DNA of 64,000 nt from Hymenoscyphus infarciens (taxonomy: Eukaryota; Ascomycota; Leotiomycetes; Helotiales; Helotiaceae). The translations under genes and the position numbers were made by a program. Within the stretch, counting starts at the first letter, position 1. Each line of letters starts with the position of its first letter. Below are positions 11,701-24,043 of the stretch, in pieces. The stretch lies in NCBI GenBank assembly GCA_001414345.1, contig LLCB01000041.1, positions 452,298 through 516,297 on the forward strand. Reading direction: 5' to 3'. A model generated the notes under the pieces. It was given only the letters and a program-made list of their open reading frames with translations. It was not told the DNA's origin and made no database searches.

Positions 11701-13830
11701 TAAAGCTAACTTTATATTTAAAATTAAAAGAGTTATTATAGATACTACTAAAGTAGTTATAAAGCTAATTAAAGAGTCTTATAAATATAAGTTATAGACT
11801 ATTAGTAGAATATACTAGTAGGAGATAAAAGATAAAAGACTTATATCTCTAAAAAGAAGAGGTTAAATAAAGAAACTATAAGTATATCTAAGACTAGACT
11901 ACTTACTACTTTTATCTAAGCTTAAAAGCTCTAGATTTATAGAACTATCTAATAATTTAGAAAACAATATCTTAATACTTTATTAAAATAAAGAAGTAAT
12001 ACCTTTATCTACTCTATTATTACTACTAAAGCTAATAATTATTATATACTATAATCTAGCTATACTTACTACTATAAGAGTATTAAAGTTATAAGTATAT
12101 TAGAAGTTATAACTCTTTATAGATAATAATAGCTTTAATCTTAGTAGTTTAAAAACCTTACTAGATAATATAGTAGACTATATAGACGACTATAGCCTTT
12201 AACTAGTACTTCTATCTAACCTACTACTATTTACTTTTATTTATTAACTAATTAATAAGACTTACTTTATAGTAGTACTACTAGCCTAGGTATAAAATAA
12301 CATTTTTAAGCTCTAAATCTATAAATAGGCCTATATATATACTAAAGTCTAAAAGTAGATAGAAGCTAAAAATAAGAAGATTAATTCTATTAAGGAAAAT
12401 AGTATCTAAGAGAAGGTTAAGAGACTTATAAACTAAAGAGTCTTTATAAGTAGATAGGTTTATAAACTTAAAATAAGTAATAAAGGCTAGATTATTTAGT
12501 ATAAGATTTACTAGGTAGTTTATAGCTTTAAATAAAAAGAAGGTATTAACTTTAATAAAACTTTTACTACTATTATAAAGCTTATAAGCTATAAACTTAT
12601 ATTTACAATTACTACTACCTTAAACTAGGAGATTAAGTAAATAGATATAAAAACTATATTCTTATATAAGAATATTAAAGAAGAAGTCTATATAGAGTTT
12701 CCTAATAGTAGAGAGGATAGTATAAAAGTCTATAAACTTAAAAAGGTACTTTATAATCTAAAGTAGGTATCTAAAGTCTAGTATAATACTCTCTATAGTT
12801 TCTTAAAAACCTTAGGTTTTAAACCTCTTAATATAGATACTAGCGTCTTTTATTATAAAGATATTATTATTATAGCTTATATTAATAACCTTCTTATTAT
12901 TAGAAGATTAATATAAGAAATTAATAAAGTAAAAAAGATATTAAATACTTATTTTAAAATATTAGATCTTAGTCTAGTAGCTTATTATTTAAGTATAATA
13001 GTAACTTAAGATAGAGAACGTTAAATACTTTACTTAGAATAATAAGCCTATATTAAGAAAATACTATAAGATTTTAATATACTTAATATAAAGATATATT
13101 ATATACTAATAGAGGCTAATAATTACCTTATAGCTACTTTTAAAGACTATAAAAGCTTTAAACCTTTTAGATAATAATACTAATTAGCTATTAGTTCTCT
13201 TATATATACTATACTTAATACTTAACTAGATATTATCTACTCTATATCTATTATAAGTAGATTCTTATCTAATCTAACTAATAAATATTAAATAGTAGTA
13301 AAACAAATTATATATTATCTTAAAAGTACTATAAACTATAACTTAGTATTTTAAAATAAGCTTAAGAGACTTATAAGCTATTTAGATATTAACTAGGCTA
13401 GATATTATAAAACTAGATAATCTACTTCTAGATACCTTTTTAATATTAGTAGTAGTACTATCTTATAATTATTTAAAAGATAGGCTATAGTCTTACTATT
13501 CTTATATAAAGTAGAACTTAAAAGAGAGATAAATACTATAAATAAAGCTATTTAGCTATAATGTTTCTTAGACTAGCTTATCTTAGAGACTAAACTAAGA
13601 GTTACTATAGTAATCCTCTATAATAATTAAAGAGTTATAATACTTATAAAAAACTCTATTTACTATAACTATACTAAGTATATTACTACTTAAGATACTA
13701 AGATTAGAGAAATATAAGCTAAAAAATATATAAACCTTATATTTATTAGTATAAAAGAGTAAGTAGTAGATAGACTTATAAAACCCCTTTCTAGAAATAC
13801 TTTTAAAAAGTTCTAATTCTTAATAGATAT
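8800..13830 (+). pseudogene. Decayed Copia gag-pol
   Basis: Gag is hard to read (about 8800-10300). Integrase core residues can be followed at about 10890-11300 (ELVYIDIIEPL, then NNRSKYIST, then NNPKINRAIKRL), matching the D, D, E region of Copia integrase with RIP changes. Reverse transcriptase is clear at 12590-12910: QMDVKTAFLY, EEVYIEFPN, LYNLKQVSKVWYNTL and AYINNLLII, the last standing for YxDDLLI. RNase H and the C-terminus (about 13350-13825) end with the HSRTKHID-type segment and the DRLIKPLS motif. Stops read as mutated Gln or Trp codons (reading them this way gives the motifs above). The gene is dead. Confidence 0.85.
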
Positions 13831-15993
13831 TAAGAAGAGAGGTATCTAAAAGCTTAATAGAGTACTACTATTATCTTATACTTACTTAAAATACTATAGA
13901 GCTATATTTAATACTTTAAAGAAAATAAAGAAAGATTATATAATATACTTTTTATATTTATACTATTATATCTTTAGATACTAAAAAATAGACCTAGTAC
14001 TTAAAAAACGTTTTTTATTATAGTTTTTAAAAGTTATATAACTATATAATATAAATTATAAGAAGAGATTATATTACTAAGACTAATAATTTATATTATA
14101 TAGTTAACTACCTAGTACTCTAGCTATTATACTAATTATCTATATATACTTAATACTTAAAATATCTTATAATTAACTCTTTTTATTATTTATAAATTAT
14201 CTTTTTAAATACTTACTCTATTTAAAAAATATTAAATACTAGAATTACTCTAAATATAACTCTTAAGAAGTTAAAAGCTATTACTCTCTTAAAAGAACTC
14301 TTTTTTAACTTTATAGATATTAATATTTAATATTTAAAACTTCTATTACTTAAAAGTCTAAAAACTAACTCTACTAGTTATAATATCTAGTATTATCTAT
14401 TTAAAATTAATAGTACTTATAATAGAGTATACTTATCTTACTAGATTATATAATACTTTATTATTTATTATATAAAGTAAGAAAAGGTAAACTAGTAAGA
14501 TAATATAAATAAGTACTACTCTCTATTTAAATACTTTTTATATATTTTTAGTCTAGACTAAACTAAGTTTTAAGATATAATTATTATATTTATAGTTACT
14601 TAGATAGAAACCTAGGTTAAAATAAACTAGTTATAATACCTTACTATACTATAGTATACCTAGGTTATAATTATTAAATAAAAACTCTTTATAAGTTTAT
14701 AACTTCTTATTCTAGATACTAATACTAAAGTTAAGTATTAAAATACTAATATTATCTCTTTTATAAGTTTACTTAGTATATAAAGAAAATTTATTAACTA
14801 TTTATAAAAGAATAAAAGTATAAAAAACCTTAATATTTAGATTAGTAGAAAAGGTAATACTAGCTTAGTTAAAAGATGTTTAGCTATCTTAAGTTACTTT
14901 ATTTAAAACCTTACTAATAACTAGGACTACTCTAAATAGTAGTCTTAGAGTCCTAGTTACCTTAAAGCTACTAGTTTTAAATAGGTTACTCTTAGTACTT
15001 AAATTAACTCTTATAACTATACTCTCTTTATTAGAGTACTAATAAATAAAGTTATTAATCTTTATTCTTAAAAGCTCTTAAAAGAAAGAAAACCTATTCT
15101 AGTAGACCTAGCTTAGAATAACTCTAAGAGTAAATAAGCTTCTAATAACTACTCTAAGTATAAGAGTACTAATTTAGATAATATTAAAGATAAGGATATA
15201 GAACCTATAAAAGTAGTAGAAGCTATAGAAGTAGTAGAATCTATAAAAGTAGTAGAACCTATAAAAGTAGTAGAATCTATAGAAGTAGTAGAACCTATAA
15301 GAGTAATAGAAGTAATAGAACCTATAAAAGATATATTACTACTTACTATATAAAGTCTTAAAATTAAGCTATTTCTAAAACGCTATTATCCTAATACTCT
15401 ACTACTTCTACTATACTAGACATCTATTATACTTTTTAAAGAAGCTTTTTAGATACTACTCTAACTTTTACTAATAAAGCCTACTAATATTATATATACT
15501 AAGTATAAAGAACTCTTAATTAAACGTTTTACTAGTATATAAAAGTATATTAAAAATAATAGTACTAAGTATCTACTTAGTATTAATTAATTAATTAAAG
15601 TTAAAGTTAAGCCTAGTACTAATATACTTAAAAGATAAGATAAGAATATAAAGTATAAGTAACTTCTTATATATTTAAGAGAGTATATTAAGAATTAACT
15701 AAACTAGCTAATAGATTTCTACTATATTCTAGATAACTATAACTATATAAATAATATAAGTATAGAAAGAGATACTATATTAAGTAACTTAACTATAAAA
15801 GGCGTCTTAGTATATATTATAAATATAAAAGAAGAGGATAAAGTTAATACCTTAAATTAACTTCTTAAAGAACTTTAATTAGTCTTCTTACTTATATATT
15901 CTTCTCTAGCTTTTTATTCTTTAAAGGTTTTAGTTAAAAGTTTATTAAAGTATATTAGTATTATAATCTAAGAGTATTTAGATTAAGTAGAAG
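13831..15993 (+). other. Post-pol region of Copia element 1 (possible extra ORF remnant)
   Basis: A 2.1-kb stretch lies between the end of the RNase H region and the 3' LTR. It is as strongly RIP-mutated as pol. It holds a run of 18-bp repeats at 15195-15330 and stretches that read as protein-like when stops are taken as Gln or Trp. It may be a former additional gene or a captured host fragment; I do not recognise a domain. Confidence 0.4.
15195..15330 (+). repeat. 18-bp minisatellite coding a hexapeptide repeat
   Basis: About seven units of gtagtagaacctataaaa, varying at c/t, g/a and a few other positions. Read in frame this is V-V-E-P/S/A-I-K/E repeated. The length is a multiple of three and the variation is mainly transitions, which suggests a coding repeat later hit by RIP. 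Confidence 0.7.
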
Positions 15994-16123
15994 TATTAAA
16001 TATCTATATCTATTATATAATATAAGTCTTTCTAAACTCTCTTATATATAAGTAGAGAGTAATTTCTCTCTAGAATTACTTAAGTAATATAATTATATTA
16101 AACCTTATATTATTCTTTTAATA
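15994..16123 (+). repeat. 3' LTR of Copia element 1
   Basis: 130 bp, matching 8208-8337, followed by the second copy of the TTAGT target duplication. Confidence 0.85.
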
Positions 16124-16599
16124 TTAGTACTTAAAAATAGAGGTTTTATTATAGTAAATTAAGTACCTAGTAGAATACTTAATTTAGTACTATTTACTAT
16201 TATTTATATTTAAGCTTTAACTAGTTTTTAAATAATATATTAATAATATTAATTATACTCTTTAATACTTATATTATATAATAATATAAGATATATATAT
16301 TATATATTACTCCTCTTATTATTTATTATTTTAATTATTACTAATATAAACTACTCTTTTTTCTATAAATATTCTAGCCTAGCTAATACTTAAATACCTA
16401 CTCTCTCTTAGTCTACCTCTTCTTAATCTACTTCTTCTTAATCTATCTCTTTTTAATCTACTTCTTCTCTTTTTTAATTATTTAAAATAATTATTATTAA
16501 TAATAGTAAATCTAACTTTATAATAGTAATATTTAGTAAAACACTTATACTCTTTAAATAAGAAGTACTATTAATATATATACTTAAAATAGTAGTAGA

Positions 16600-19480
16600 T
16601 AATACTATATTTAAGCTTATATTAGCTTAAATTTTTAGAAAGTACTAAAAGAAAAGAGGTTACTTCTACTATATTAAGTATAATCTATATAAACTTAAAA
16701 GGTTAAAAAAGAGTATATAATACTAAAAATATACTTTAGAATTAATTTATATAAGTAAAAGTTAGTTTAAACTTTTAAAAGAGAGTATTTATAATTAATA
16801 TACTAATAACTTTAAGATTCTAACTCTAAAAGCTAATACTAGTATAATAGACACTTTTAGAAGTATATTTAGTACTCTAAGATTTAATATCTTATAATAA
16901 ATTTAGAGAATAAAGTAATATATCTTTAAATTAAGTATAATATTATAAAGAGTAGTAAAAAGACTTTATAAGAGTATTTAATAAAAAAGGAGGCTATTAA
17001 TAATATTATAAATATAATAACTTATAAAGAGAAGAAGAGAGTAGTAAATCTTATTTTAGCTATTAAATTTAAATCTTTTAAGAATATACTAATTACTTAG
17101 ATTATAGTATACTAATTATTAATATTTATTACTATTAGTAGTATATTTATAGAGCTTCTTTAGACTATATACTCTTCTATTTATAAGTTACTTTCTAGCT
17201 TTTCTAATATAATATAAGAGTAGATTATTAATATATTTAAGTATTAGAAGTAGTATATAAAAGAGAACTTATACTAAGTAATTAATAAGATATACTTCTC
17301 TTTTAATCTTTAAACATTATCTAATTATCTTATACTAATAGAAGTAGTAGTATACTATATTAATAAGAGTAGAAGAAACTAGTTAGTAAGTAGTATTATT
17401 CCTAGCTCTATATATATAAGCCTACCTCTTTTATTAATATTATTTTCTTATTATCTACTATACTAATTTAATTCCTTTTTATATATTTAAATAACTCTTA
17501 TAATATACTACTTAAATATCTAAAAAGTTATTACTTTAATAGTATTATTAATTTAATTTTAATTATATAGTATAGCTTAAGTTTAAGATATTAGAGTATA
17601 TATAAGCTCTAATCTTAGCTAGATAATAGGTCTTAGTATTTTTAAAATATTATAAACTAGTTTAAAACTAATAGTTTATTTTCTTAATAACTATTATACT
17701 TTTTTATAATATTTTAATACTTTTAAATAGTCTTAAACTAGAGTTATTTAATAATATAAAAATATTATAAATAAGTATAATAGTTATTAAGAAAATAAAC
17801 TTTAAGCTTAACTAGAAAGTCTTAGTTTTATAGACTTCTAAGTCTTAAAAGTTAGTACTTTTTAGCTAACTTTAAGTATTACTTTTAAACTTTTATTATA
17901 ATCTAATAACTTAAAAGCGTTTATATAAGAGAGAATTAAGTAGAGTTAGTTATATAGGTTATTAAGAAGTATAATATAAAGTATAAAATAGGCTAGTTTA
18001 TAACTAATAATATACTAAATAATAATACTTATCTAGATATTATTACTAAGAGGTTCTTATCTTACTTTACTTTTAAATAACGAAAAGTATAATGTTTATA
18101 ATACTTTAGATATATTATAAATCTTAAAGTAAAAGCCTTTTTTTATAAGGCTAAATTTAATACTTTTAAAGTAAAAAGTAATAGTACTAGATTAAATTCT
18201 AATTTAATTAAGAAGCTAAATACCTAGTAAAAGTATAGCTTTATTAGTAAGCTTTATAATATTATTTATTATATTATAGAATTACTTTAATAGTGTTAAT
18301 AATTCTAAGCTATAAAGAATAATTTTATAGCTTTTAAAGAGTCTTATAATTACTTATAATTAGTAAAAGATAATACTACTTAGTAGAATTCTCTTTATTC
18401 TATAATCTAATATACTTTATAAGTATAGAGCTAAATTAACTTATTTTACTTATATAACTCTAGTACTATTTATAAAAGTAATTATAAGGTAAAAGCTACC
18501 TAAGCTAAATAATAATAAGATAATTATAATACTTAATTATCTTATAATATCCTTATCTTTAGTAATTAGAATACTCTTAAAGAAGTTATATAAATTCTAA
18601 AGCCTTTTTATAATTATATAATATATATATAAGATACTAAATAGTCTACTAATTAAGATATAGCTTCTAATTATCTTATTATCTTAAATAGATTAGTAGA
18701 GTATATATATAATATATAAGATAAATTTAGAATATAAGATAATAAAGATTATATCTACTAATACTTTAATAATTACTAGATAAAGATTAATAAATACTTT
18801 CTTAAAACTAAGAATACTCTAATATATTATACCTTAATTATAATTACTTCTAAGATAAAGTTTAAGTAGTTTTAGTATAAGTAGAGGGATATAAGTTAGT
18901 AGAAAGATATAAACTATTTAGATTTATAGGTATTATAAGCTAATAGATATATTAGAGAGGTTTAGATAGAATATAAGGATCTTATAATACTTTAAGATAA
19001 TAATATTAGAGGTAAAAGAGCTTAGTTACTAAACGACTTTAAAAGAGATATAAATATAGTTATAATATATAACTCTATAGAGGATAATCCTCTTAATATA
19101 TAGTTCTACTAAAAGCTCTTCTACTTTAATATATATAAAAGTTTACTTTAATACTAGTATTATATACTTAAATTAAAAGCTATATATTACTTTACTTAAT
19201 TAGGATTAGATATAGTCTTAATTTCTATAATAAGTAATAATTATAAGAGAGTATTCTCTTAAGCTAAACTACTTATTATAGAGTAAAGGAATTACTTTTA
19301 ACCTAATATAATAGAGGTAACTTAGTACCTCTAAGTATAGATTATTATAGACTAAAAATTATAAGAGAAGTAGAGAAAAAAGGACTTAGAAGGTAAGTAG
19401 TAGAATAAAAAGAATTAGGTTATTACTAATCTACTAGAATAATACTATAATTTAGGTATAATATCTTATCTTTTAGTAGC
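16600..19480 (+). pseudogene. Decayed hAT transposase
   Basis: A BED-finger-like start can be made out around 16640-16760 (K-R-G-Y-F-Y-Y-I-K-Y-N segment, where expected Cys codons have become Tyr). The C-terminal hAT dimerisation region is clear at about 19230-19340: SNNYKRVFS, stop (for Gln), AKLLIIE, stop (for Gln), RNYF, stop (for Gln), PNIIEVT. This is the SxxCERVFSxA pattern of hAT transposases with RIP changes. Many stops make it non-functional. Confidence 0.75.
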
Positions 19481-19790
19481 TTTAATAATATTATTATTTT
19501 TAATACTTTTTAAATTAATCTATAATATTAGTACTTTTTATTACTTTTTACTTATTTTAATGTTTTTTACTTATATTTCTTCTCTTATTCTATCCTCTCT
19601 AATACCTCTCCTTACCTAGCCCTCTCTTTTAGTCTTCTTTACCTCTCCTATCTAAATTTAGTATCTCTCCTACCTAATTTAGCCTAGCCTATAAGTGAAA
19701 TTAGCCTATCCTCTCCTTTCCTAATAGAGAGGGGTAGCCTATCCTCTCTAGAGTGCTAGGCTAACTAAGGCGGGGAAAGCCAAAACACTG

Positions 19791-20572
19791 CAAAAAATAA
19801 TGAAAGTTGTGCCTTATACACGCACACTGCACCATGGTTGTTGTTTTAGAGAAACAAATCAAATGTGGTTGATCGCCAAAGTACAATGTTTACCCCTCGC
19901 TAAACTGTCATATTTTTATATTACTAGTACGCGAGTACGTAAAAGGAAAATAGTATACACCTATAGCACTCCCCCATTCCAAAATATTCAGCCCACATAT
20001 ATGTCAGCATCAATACCCCACAAAACAGTCCGCTTTCGGCATGTTCTACCCTGGTCCGATGAATCTTTTAGAAAAAGGTAGACCCGGGAAAAATTAAGGT
20101 TTTGGTTTTGGTACCTGAATACAGACAATCATGCTCACTTGTTGGTCAGCCACGAAGAATTTTGGAAATCTGACCAGTGACGTAATTCTTTAACGCCGAT
20201 TTTTGAGAGGCACAGCAACGGCTCAAACACAACTGACCATAAATGAAATCATTGCTAAAACGGAATATCTCCATCCAAATTCCTACGACTGACAAAAGAA
20301 TGTCGAGGATAAGTGGGACTCGGCCTATTTGTAATCAACTTTGCTGGATTCTGAAGGTCACTCATGATTCACGAGTCGTGCACTCGTCAAGTCTCACCGC
20401 TCGTTAGAATACGACGCTTACAAAGCCTAATGCAATGGCCTTCAGGTAATAGACGAGAATAGATGATGTCAATGGTGGTTGAGAAAGAGTTCTACTGGAT
20501 TTTTTGAATGTTTCAAAGTTTAGATTAAAGATGAATCATACATGGTATTCTGTAGTCGAAGCTTTTGTAAGC
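19791..20572. other. Unique DNA, start of the gene island
   Basis: Composition returns to normal, with CA and TG present. No gene is recognisable; a 93-codon open frame at 19800-20081 shows no features. The LARD sequence seen left of the hAT does not resume here. Confidence 0.5.
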
Positions 20573-20575
20573 TGT

Positions 20576-21356
20576 TAGAGGCTGTTTAGCACGCATATAA
20601 TTTCATTTAGATATATAAGATTTATACACGAGTACAGAGGCAAAAGGTGCTCGCATATCTCTAATTATATTATAGCTTTTTCATAAATATATATAATTAC
20701 AGTTTAACTCAACGTGTATATATCGCTGTATATATTAGTAGACGAGCTAGTACTAGTACTAATAGTCGTAGAAGTAGTAGATATCTAGGAATATATATAT
20801 ATTATAATATATACTTTTGCTCGCACTTTTCTTAAATATATATATAAAGATATATACTACTACTAAAATTAAATAATATACTCTTTTAATCTCTTAACCT
20901 CTAACTTTTATATATATATATATATCTTTACTACTATTACTACTACAACTACTAGAGTTAATAAAATATATACTAAAAGATATAGCTTGCGAGCTAAACG
21001 ATATAGAAATATAGAATATCTTAAAGGTTAAACTTATAATATAAATAGATATATACAAGCACCTTTTAACTCTATACCCGTGTATAAATCTCATATATCT
21101 AAATTAAATTATATACGTGCTAAACAGGCTCTAAAGGTTAAGAGGTCCAAAGATTCTAATATATAAAATTTTAGTAGTATATATCTTAATAGATATATTT
21201 AAAGAAAGTATAAGCAAAAGTGCGTCTTATAATATATACTAGCTAAACGTTAGTGTATATCATGATATGTCTATATCTAGTATATCTTAGCTTATTATTT
21301 TTGGTAGTATACATATTAAAAAAGGACTATTATATGCGAGCCAAACAGGCCCTAAA
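20576..21356. mobile_element. MITE-like element, internally rearranged
   Basis: The ends are inverted repeats: left ttagaggctgtttagcacgc, right the complement of tttagggcctgtttggctcg. It contains a second inverted copy of the left end near 21040-21140, so two copies seem nested or fused head-to-head. The element is AT-rich, has no reading frame, and matches 25931-26358 over most of its length. Size and ends fit a MITE; no transposase is encoded. Confidence 0.6.
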
Positions 21357-22054
21357 TGCGCTTTATCTTGTTATGTTTTCTTCTTCAAATTTCCCTACAT
21401 TAAAATATCAGCGCATGAAAATTAGTTGCCATGGTCCAGGCCGTACACTAAACATCGAGAAACATTTTATCATTTATTCTACTTAAGCTTTCAAGAAGTC
21501 AAAGCTTCCAGGAATACTTGAGAAGCTTCCATGGGAATTGCGGTAGTCGAATGTTGACATCTGATAGATCTAATTATTAAGAAGGCAAATCATTTAAGTC
21601 TACTGTATTTTGTGCTTGTCGGCTTCCAATCCCTAGTCAATAAATTTCTCGACTTGAAATTATTCGAAACTACCCCGGTTTGAACCAATTATGTAGACGC
21701 TCTCTGGGGCGTTTCATTGCACTGTAATCGCTAACTTATTTCTCTTGCTGTGAGACTTTTCTTCGAAATAACCATTCTTCGATGCCATTTTCCCTCTCGA
21801 TTATAATCAAAAGAGAAGCTACAACTTTTGGAGACTTGCGGTTATTCCCACCCGACCCCCATTTCGGGCCTCCCAAACCTCCTGAAGAATTTGAAACCCC
21901 TTCCCAGTCAAGGGTAGTAGGGCGATCTTATTTTAAGACCTTCGAACTTCGCACAGAACAACGATTTTCTTGTTCGATGTTCTGCAAGACGAGTCATCAT
22001 ACAGTGAGTCGCGAGTTAAGCTTGAATTTGCCTACTTTTTTTGTAAACCGAGCT
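21357..22054. other. Unique intergenic DNA
   Basis: Ordinary composition. Open frames such as 21782-22060 have no motif or splice extension. Nothing recognisable. Confidence 0.45.
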
Positions 22055-22490
22055 TTTTAAGAAAATTCCTTGATTTCCCCTCTTTTTAGGTACTCTTTTA
22101 CCTTTAGTTTAATAATAACATATAATATACTATTTATAAGAATAGGAAAGAAAAGGCTTATATCTCCTCTTATACTCTATAAACTTTATAAGACAAAAAC
22201 TAACAATTTTTTGATTTTTATAAAGTCTTAGTATAGCCTATTATTAACCTTACAGCCTTAAAAGGCACGTAGGGGTAGTGAAAATTTTTTAAAAGAAAAG
22301 GGGTACTTTTAGGAATTATTTATCCTTTAGTTTACTTTTATTATACTTACTTTAAATTAATAAGTAATATATAATTAGATATAGCGCTTCTTTCTAGCTA
22401 GGCCTCGTCTCTTTTAGAGTACTTTTATTTTCTGTCTTTTAAAGAAAAGAGGGAGAAAGCCTTAATAAAAAAAAAACTCAGATTACAAAA
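22055..22490. repeat. Short dispersed repeat, copy A
   Basis: An AT-rich segment that starts near aagaaaattccttgatttcc and contains tttagtttaataataacat. Related, more mutated sequence lies at about 25825-25930 and resumes at 26359-26550 on the other side of a MITE. No coding capacity; family unknown. Confidence 0.45.
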
Positions 22491-23318
22491 AAAGTAAGCA
22501 AATTCAAGCTTAACTCACAACTCACTGTAGTCCATTCGGAAGTTAATTAGAAGAAATATGGAGGAGAATTGAATGTATTCGTTCGATAGAACCATTCAGT
22601 TGCTTCGACGAAAAGCGCGATTCTCTCTGTTCCGGGAGGCAGGGCATCTCAGTCAGTAGCGCTTGGGAGAGGACCTCAAAGTCAAGGTCGTTCCTTGCCT
22701 TACCGACACCCGTAAGGTGAGACGAGACCCAGCCACAAAATATCCTAAAGCGTCACCGACAATCCCCATTCCACAGACTTGGCCCATAACCTAACTATCC
22801 TGGGATGAATTAGTGCAAGAACTCAAAAGTATCTGGAACAACCAAAATATTTTCATTTCGTGTTGTGGTTCGCTCGTTCGTAATTGAATTCCAGGTTTGT
22901 AAGTCCACGCCGCACCCAGCCTCAAATTAACCGCGCCCTAAATATTTTTCTTATATGGCTGGAAGGAGCTGCGGTCAGACCAAATTAAGAAGGATTTCCA
23001 TCGCAATTTTGCACTTGCGCACTACAACTCTTGACTGGCAAGCTCGCTTATTTAGGCCACATTCATTTGTCCCTGTTGAGGTCCTGGGAATGTACGATGC
23101 CCCATTGCTGTGTTTTCTTCGTGTAAGACGATATCTTGAGAAGGCTCAAGTGCTAGGACTATAATTTTGAAAAAGGGTATAAGTAAATGGTATAGAACTT
23201 TGGATTTGTCGGCCATCTCCTTTGGTTTTATCTCATTAACATTACATTTTCTCCTTTTAGAAAAGTATACCTTTCCTTGTTTCTTTTAAAGACCAAGTAA
23301 CATATACCTTTTTTCAAA
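22491..23318. other. Upstream region of the secreted-protein gene
   Basis: Unique DNA with no recognisable gene. The last 100 nt is rich in CTTTT/TTTCT pyrimidine tracts, as found in fungal promoters and 5' leaders. Confidence 0.45.
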
Positions 23319-24043
23319 ATGTTTATCTCCACCATCATCGCCGCATCGCTTCTCGCGATCGCCTCTGCTTCACCCGCCGGCAACTATTACACACCTACTT
23401 CTTCACATGCATCCACCACCTCTTCCGCTGCACCATCAGCCCCTACTCTCGACCCCGTAGTCTTCAATCACGAAGTCAAGCCCGTCCAAGCCATACCCGG
23501 CCTCACCAAAGCGGAGCGGTCAAAGACGGACAAAGAAAATGATCCTCACTGGATACAACTGACCTACAATAGCGGACCTTATTTGGAAGTCTATGTCAAC
23601 AAACTCACTTATGTAAGTCCACTTCTGATAAACCCCTCCGTCTTGGCATCCTTTTCAGTGTTATTACATAGATTCCCTTTCGAGAATACCATGCTAATAT
23701 CCTTTAGATCAGCGGAAATGCCAGTGTAAATAACGCAGTTAACATCTGGAGTATCAATATTGCGGGGGGAACTGGCAATTACGACGCTACCCAGGTTTAT
23801 GAGTGCAAGGCTTTCTTGGACATCAACGGAGTGGCTCCCTATGGGCAAGCATTCGGTGCTAGCGACAACTCCTACTTCCTAGGGGGTGGCCACAGAGATG
23901 AACGAGGTCAACGTGTGGAGGGCCCAGGAATTGCGCTAAGAACCGTTTTGTGTTATGCTAAAGGAGCTCTCGCCGTGCCAGCAAATTCAACAACCGGTCC
24001 AACCGGCGGCCAAAACTCAACTAGCACATGTGGCGATGCTTGA
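23319..24043 (+). CDS. Small secreted protein, effector-like
   Basis: Two exons, 23319-23612 and 23708-24043, with a 95-nt GTAAGT...TTTAG intron, encode 209 residues. The start MFISTIIAASLLAIASASP is a clear signal peptide with likely cleavage near residue 18-20. A Ser/Thr/Pro/Ala-rich spacer follows (about 21-45), then a globular part. The mature protein has only three Cys: ECKAFLD, VLCYAKG and near the C-terminus TSTCGDA. There is no transmembrane helix after the signal. The ATG context (ttcaaaATGttt) is acceptable. It is intact and not visibly RIP-mutated although repeat blocks lie on both sides. Small size, secretion and repeat-rich location fit a candidate effector, but I recognise no family and function is inferred only from setting. 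Confidence 0.85.

Larger units (their letters stand above)
8208..16123 (+). mobile_element. Full-length Ty1/Copia LTR retrotransposon, heavily RIP-mutated
   Basis: Two 130-bp LTRs (8208-8337 and 15994-16123) bound a 7.9-kb element inserted in the hAT, with a perfect 5-bp target duplication TTAGT (8203-8207 and 16124-16128). The LTRs begin TATTAAATATC and end TTTAATA, consistent with original TG...CA ends changed by RIP. Protein order is integrase, then reverse transcriptase, then RNase H, which is the Copia order. All frames are broken, mostly by CAG, CAA or TGG codons turned into stops. About 2.1 kb lies between the end of pol and the 3' LTR, unusually long for Copia. Confidence 0.9.
7892..19790 (+). 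mobile_element. hAT-superfamily DNA transposon, RIP-mutated and split by a Copia element
   Basis: Terminal inverted repeats bound the element: left cagtgttttaggtttccccg at 7892, right the complement of cagtgttttggctttccccg ending at 19790. They begin CAGTG, as hAT ends usually do. Without the Copia insertion (8208-16128 including one TSD) the element is about 4 kb. The right part encodes a decayed transposase whose C-terminal hAT dimerisation motif is readable at about 19230-19340. No matching 8-bp target duplication is present (gcgtttat on the left, caaaaaat on the right), so one border may be rearranged. Confidence 0.75.
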
